Shown in pieces: positions 63,916 through 64,000 of a stretch of DNA of 64,000 nt. The DNA is taken from NCBI GenBank assembly GCA_026709025.1, contig JAPOTT010000008.1, forward strand, positions 1 through 64,000, given 5' to 3'. Both the position numbers and the translations under genes were made by a program. Every line of letters starts with the position of its first letter. Position 1 is the stretch's first letter. The DNA comes from a bacterium (lineage in GTDB: Bacteria > Actinomycetota > Acidimicrobiia > Acidimicrobiales > Bin134). The notes under the pieces were generated by a model. It was not told the origin of the DNA. It made no database searches and worked only from the letters and a program-made list of their open reading frames with translations.

Positions 63916-64000
63916 TAAGCCTCGGTTACGGCACCCTTATCGGCACCTTGAGCTAATCGAGCGTACTTGGCCAACACGCCCTTGGTATAACGGGGCAAAG
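63916..64000 (-). CDS. ilvD: Dihydroxy-acid dehydratase, C-terminal end (partial)
   Basis: The last 27 codons on the minus strand read LPRYTKGVLAKYARLAQGAD, then KGAVTEA and TAG (63916-63918). This is the typical IlvD C terminus (GVLAKYA..V.SA..GAVT). The rest lies beyond the window. It is the upstream gene of ilvD-ilvB-ilvN-ilvC. Confidence 0.9.

Overview
The window looks like a chromosomal segment of a mycothiol-using, high-to-medium GC actinobacterium, most like the Acidimicrobiia. The evidence is a clear mycothione reductase, the actinobacterial order pgsA–gcvH–garA–ftsR–bifunctional nuclease–MerR, a DUF222/13E12-type HNH protein, RapZ with the actinobacterial GAGR P-loop, and tRNA-Leu without an encoded CCA. 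Genes are dense and on both strands, with many 4-nt start/stop overlaps. No rRNA, IS element, prophage or CRISPR array is visible.

Layout. 1-304: non-coding, with a 66-bp tandem repeat. 305-5181: ald, katG, a carboxymuconolactone-decarboxylase-like gene, tRNA-Leu(GAG), secG. 5273-13790: M23 lipoprotein, the glycolytic run gapA-pgk-tpiA leading to secG, an acyl-CoA ligase, rapZ and uvrC. 14081-27105: nadA, folD, M16 lipoprotein peptidase, gcvP with an acyl-CoA dehydrogenase, coaE, mycothione reductase, a second acyl-CoA ligase. 27273-33961: an operon of SbcD-like and SbcC-like proteins, aroC, trpC and a thioredoxin-like lipoprotein. 34018-40226: gcvT, a PD-(D/E)XK-like protein, MerR, bifunctional nuclease, hpt, ftsR, garA, gcvH, pgsA, HIT protein. 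40235-45468: accessory stretch with a lipoprotein/metzincin pair, a DNA methyltransferase-HNH fusion, a DUF222-HNH protein and an orphan gene. 45562-53172: fused EtfB-EtfA, Nudix, FG-GAP lipoprotein, CtpE-like P-type ATPase, quinone oxidoreductase. 53206-59143: a truncated RecG-like ATPase gene, an ATPase remnant, trpB2, SelW-like protein, alpha/beta hydrolase, substrate-binding lipoprotein. 59195-64000: metY and the branched-chain operon ilvD(partial)-ilvB-ilvN-ilvC.

The most notable content is recoding and switching. Two genes read correctly only if an in-frame UGA is selenocysteine: a TlpA/ResA-type thioredoxin-like lipoprotein with a U-S-T-C active site (UGA at 33665-33667), and a SelW/Rdx-family protein with C-V-P-U (UGA at 56474-56476 on the minus strand). 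Each UGA replaces the expected redox cysteine, the reading frame continues with full family similarity, and a hairpin that could act as a bacterial SECIS lies about 15-16 nt downstream. An ordinary gene caller would truncate both. Separately, the DNA methyltransferase-HNH gene has a (GA)10 tract directly after its ribosome binding site and ATG. At 10 repeats the ATG is out of frame with the catalytic domain, and at 9 or 12 it is in frame, which is the signature of a phase-variable (contingency) locus.

A third theme is genome texture: many spacers contain short tandem duplications (13-20 bp, 2-6 copies), several of which copy the 3' end and stop codon of the adjacent gene, and CTAG tetranucleotides appear common. 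All identifications come from reading motifs by eye. No database search, folding program or count was run.
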